Assembly (NCBI RefSeq): GCF_000331285.1
Contig: NZ_ANFX01000014.1
Location: forward strand, 59,007 to 123,006
Source: Porphyrobacter sp. AAP82
GTDB taxonomy: Bacteria; Pseudomonadota; Alphaproteobacteria; Sphingomonadales; Sphingomonadaceae
Length of the DNA stretch: 64,000 nucleotides
Reading direction: 5' to 3'
Shown in pieces: positions 63,399-64,000 of this stretch (within the stretch, counting starts at the first letter, position 1; each line of letters starts with the position of its first letter). The notes under the pieces were generated by a model, which worked only from the letters and a program-made list of their open reading frames with translations, ran no database searches and had not been told where the DNA came from. Made by a program: the position numbers and the translations under genes.

Positions 63399-63417
63399 AA
63401 CTTAAAACTTTTAAGTT
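63399..63417. promoter_or_regulatory. Island operator palindrome, copy 3
   Basis: AACTTAAAA-C-TTTTAAGTT, a perfect 19-base palindrome, is 62 bases before the gene X start. It matches copies 1 and 2. Confidence 0.75.
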
Positions 63418-63473
63418 TGGTCGCTCTGACATGGGCCAGAAACGTTGAAAAACCTCGCTTTTTAGCGTAATGA

Positions 63474-63495
63474 CTATACAACAAACTATACAACA
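63474..63495 (+). repeat. Direct repeats of CTATACAACA near attR
   Basis: The 10-base motif occurs at 63474-63483 and 63486-63495 with a 12-base period, and again at 49366-49375 at the other end. They are probable arm-type sites for the integrase or an excisionase. Confidence 0.5.
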
Positions 63496-63531
63496 ATGCG
63501 GTCTAGAGCTTGGATTTGCGTTGTTTGTATG

Positions 63532-63579
63532 TCATTCGTAATGATGGGGTCACGTGTTCGAGTCACGTAAGCGGCACCA
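63532..63579 (+). pseudogene. tRNA-Thr(CGU) 3' half with attR core
   Basis: The first 12 bases are the attR repeat. Positions 63544-63579 complete the anticodon stem, variable loop, T arm (CACGTG-TTCGAGT-CACGT) and acceptor of the host tRNA-Thr with CCA. It is separated from its 5' half by the island. Confidence 0.88.
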
Positions 63580-63933
63580 CCTTTTTTCCGCACTTTCCCT
63601 AGGAAAATCATAGCCCCCCTGTGGAGGCCCTTGAGCTTGATGGGGCGGGTTTGCCTGCTGGAAGGGCGAAACCCACGGTGGACCCAAGGAATGGGGCAAA
63701 ATCCGTCCAGTTTGTCGTAGTGATTCAATCTGTTGAAAGTGCCCTTCGGCTGGTCCGTCGCCCAAACAGGAAGGTTTGGTTCGTCCGTTGCAACCAGCCG
63801 CCAAAAAATGGGTCGAGCTTGGGTCAAACTTGGATCTGAAGGCCTGAGCACTATCTCGCTCCCCGGCGTGCGTTTCACGGCACGCTTTGGATCGTAGGGA
63901 GGTCAGGTATGGCAAGACCCCAGCTTCTCAGGG
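63580..63933. other. Chromosomal flank with no recognisable gene
   Basis: This 354-base stretch has intermediate GC. Open frames here on the minus strand read through the tRNA fragment and have no supporting motif or ribosome binding site. I see no terminator or promoter that I can support. Confidence 0.5.
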
Positions 63934-64000
63934 TTAGCGGTTGCGGTCGAAGCTGATCAGGCAGGTGCCGGTCACAGCATGCGCGGTCTCATGGAAGCCG
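63934..64000 (-). CDS. C-terminal end of an unidentified gene (start outside the window)
   Basis: A frame entering from the window edge ends in HAVTGTCLISFDRNR and a TAA. Codon use is chromosomal and GC-rich. Only 21 residues are visible, so no family can be named and the gene itself is only probable. Confidence 0.35.
   Translation of the reverse strand, partial: GFHETAHAVTGTCLISFDRNR

Larger units (their letters stand above)
49276..63543. mobile_element. Genomic island integrated in the anticodon loop of tRNA-Thr(CGU)
   Basis: About 14.3 kb of visibly lower GC is bounded by 12-base direct repeats (TCATTCGTAATG) at 49276-49287 and 63532-63543 and carries a tyrosine integrase at its left end. 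Cargo: a replacement tRNA-Thr, a TGT-fold/578-residue gene pair, a HhH-GPD protein, a serine recombinase, DUF2779 cassettes and several small unknown genes. No conjugation or capsid genes are seen, so it is an integrative element that probably needs help to move. Confidence 0.87.

Noticed and set aside
63486..63915. Two open frames on the minus strand (130 and 121 residues) at the right edge of the island
   Set aside because: They read across the tRNA-Thr fragment and the att site, lack a ribosome binding site and show no protein-like pattern; such frames next to tRNAs are often mis-annotated.

Overview
The window looks like a chromosomal segment of a GC-rich, aerobic alphaproteobacterium of the order Sphingomonadales, probably Erythrobacteraceae (Erythrobacter or Porphyrobacter-like). 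This is inferred from the GC-rich, Ala/Arg-rich coding style, the complete PhyR-NepR-EcfG general stress locus, a CycM-like membrane cytochrome c, a class I polyhydroxyalkanoate (PHA) synthase with an Ala/Lys-rich phasin, and the many ATGA or GTGA start-stop overlaps. No 16S gene is present, so the genus is not proven.

Positions 1-49,200 are dense core chromosome. The first 9 kb hold a flavin/NAD(P)-binding protein (cut by the window edge), a histone-deacetylase-family hydrolase, an MntP-type exporter, a ParDE toxin-antitoxin pair, an ispG-SMR-thioredoxin-like operon, a lipase-like hydrolase, an SDR, a GNAT enzyme and an isoaspartyl peptidase. At 9.1-16.5 kb one tightly overlapping minus-strand operon runs DUF4129, DUF4350, MoxR ATPase, DUF58, SpoIIM, RDD and ends in a class A beta-lactamase. 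At 16.6-28.4 kb are housekeeping genes: pheA, cytochrome c, rlmE, ppx, tRNA-Gln, a LOG-like protein, a desaturase, thiD, an M20 peptidase, glmM and a dicarboxylate symporter. At 28.5-32.4 kb lies the general stress response locus (ecfG, nepR, a CHASE histidine kinase, phyR), with a symmetric EcfG-type promoter between nepR and the kinase. At 32.4-42 kb come a second desaturase, lptG/lptF, clpS, a phasin and phaC. At 42-49.2 kb come an alanine-type aminotransferase, a lineage-specific five-gene regulatory cluster, a crotonase, a TPR-methyltransferase, a thioesterase and tRNA-Cys.

Positions 49,276-63,543 are a genomic island of about 14.3 kb with visibly lower GC and different codon use. It is inserted in the anticodon loop of tRNA-Thr(CGU): the 5' half of the host tRNA remains at the left end and the 3' half at the right end, with a 12-bp direct repeat at the junctions. 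Neither half is repaired at the junction. Instead the island carries a complete tRNA-Thr(CGU) of different sequence just behind its tyrosine integrase.

The island cargo includes an uncharacterised 578-residue protein overlapping a tRNA-guanine-transglycosylase-fold enzyme that keeps the active-site positions but lacks the zinc cysteines (DpdA-like). It also holds an iron-sulfur HhH-GPD glycosylase-like protein, a serine recombinase, and a tandemly duplicated, partly decayed cassette ending in a DUF2779 nuclease-like protein with different AT-rich small genes inserted in each copy. A near-identical palindrome, AACTTAAAAsTTTTAAGTT, lies upstream of the three main transcription units. This suggests they are controlled together as one system. 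I propose, without proof, a base-modification or defence system. The last 420 bases return to GC-rich chromosome.
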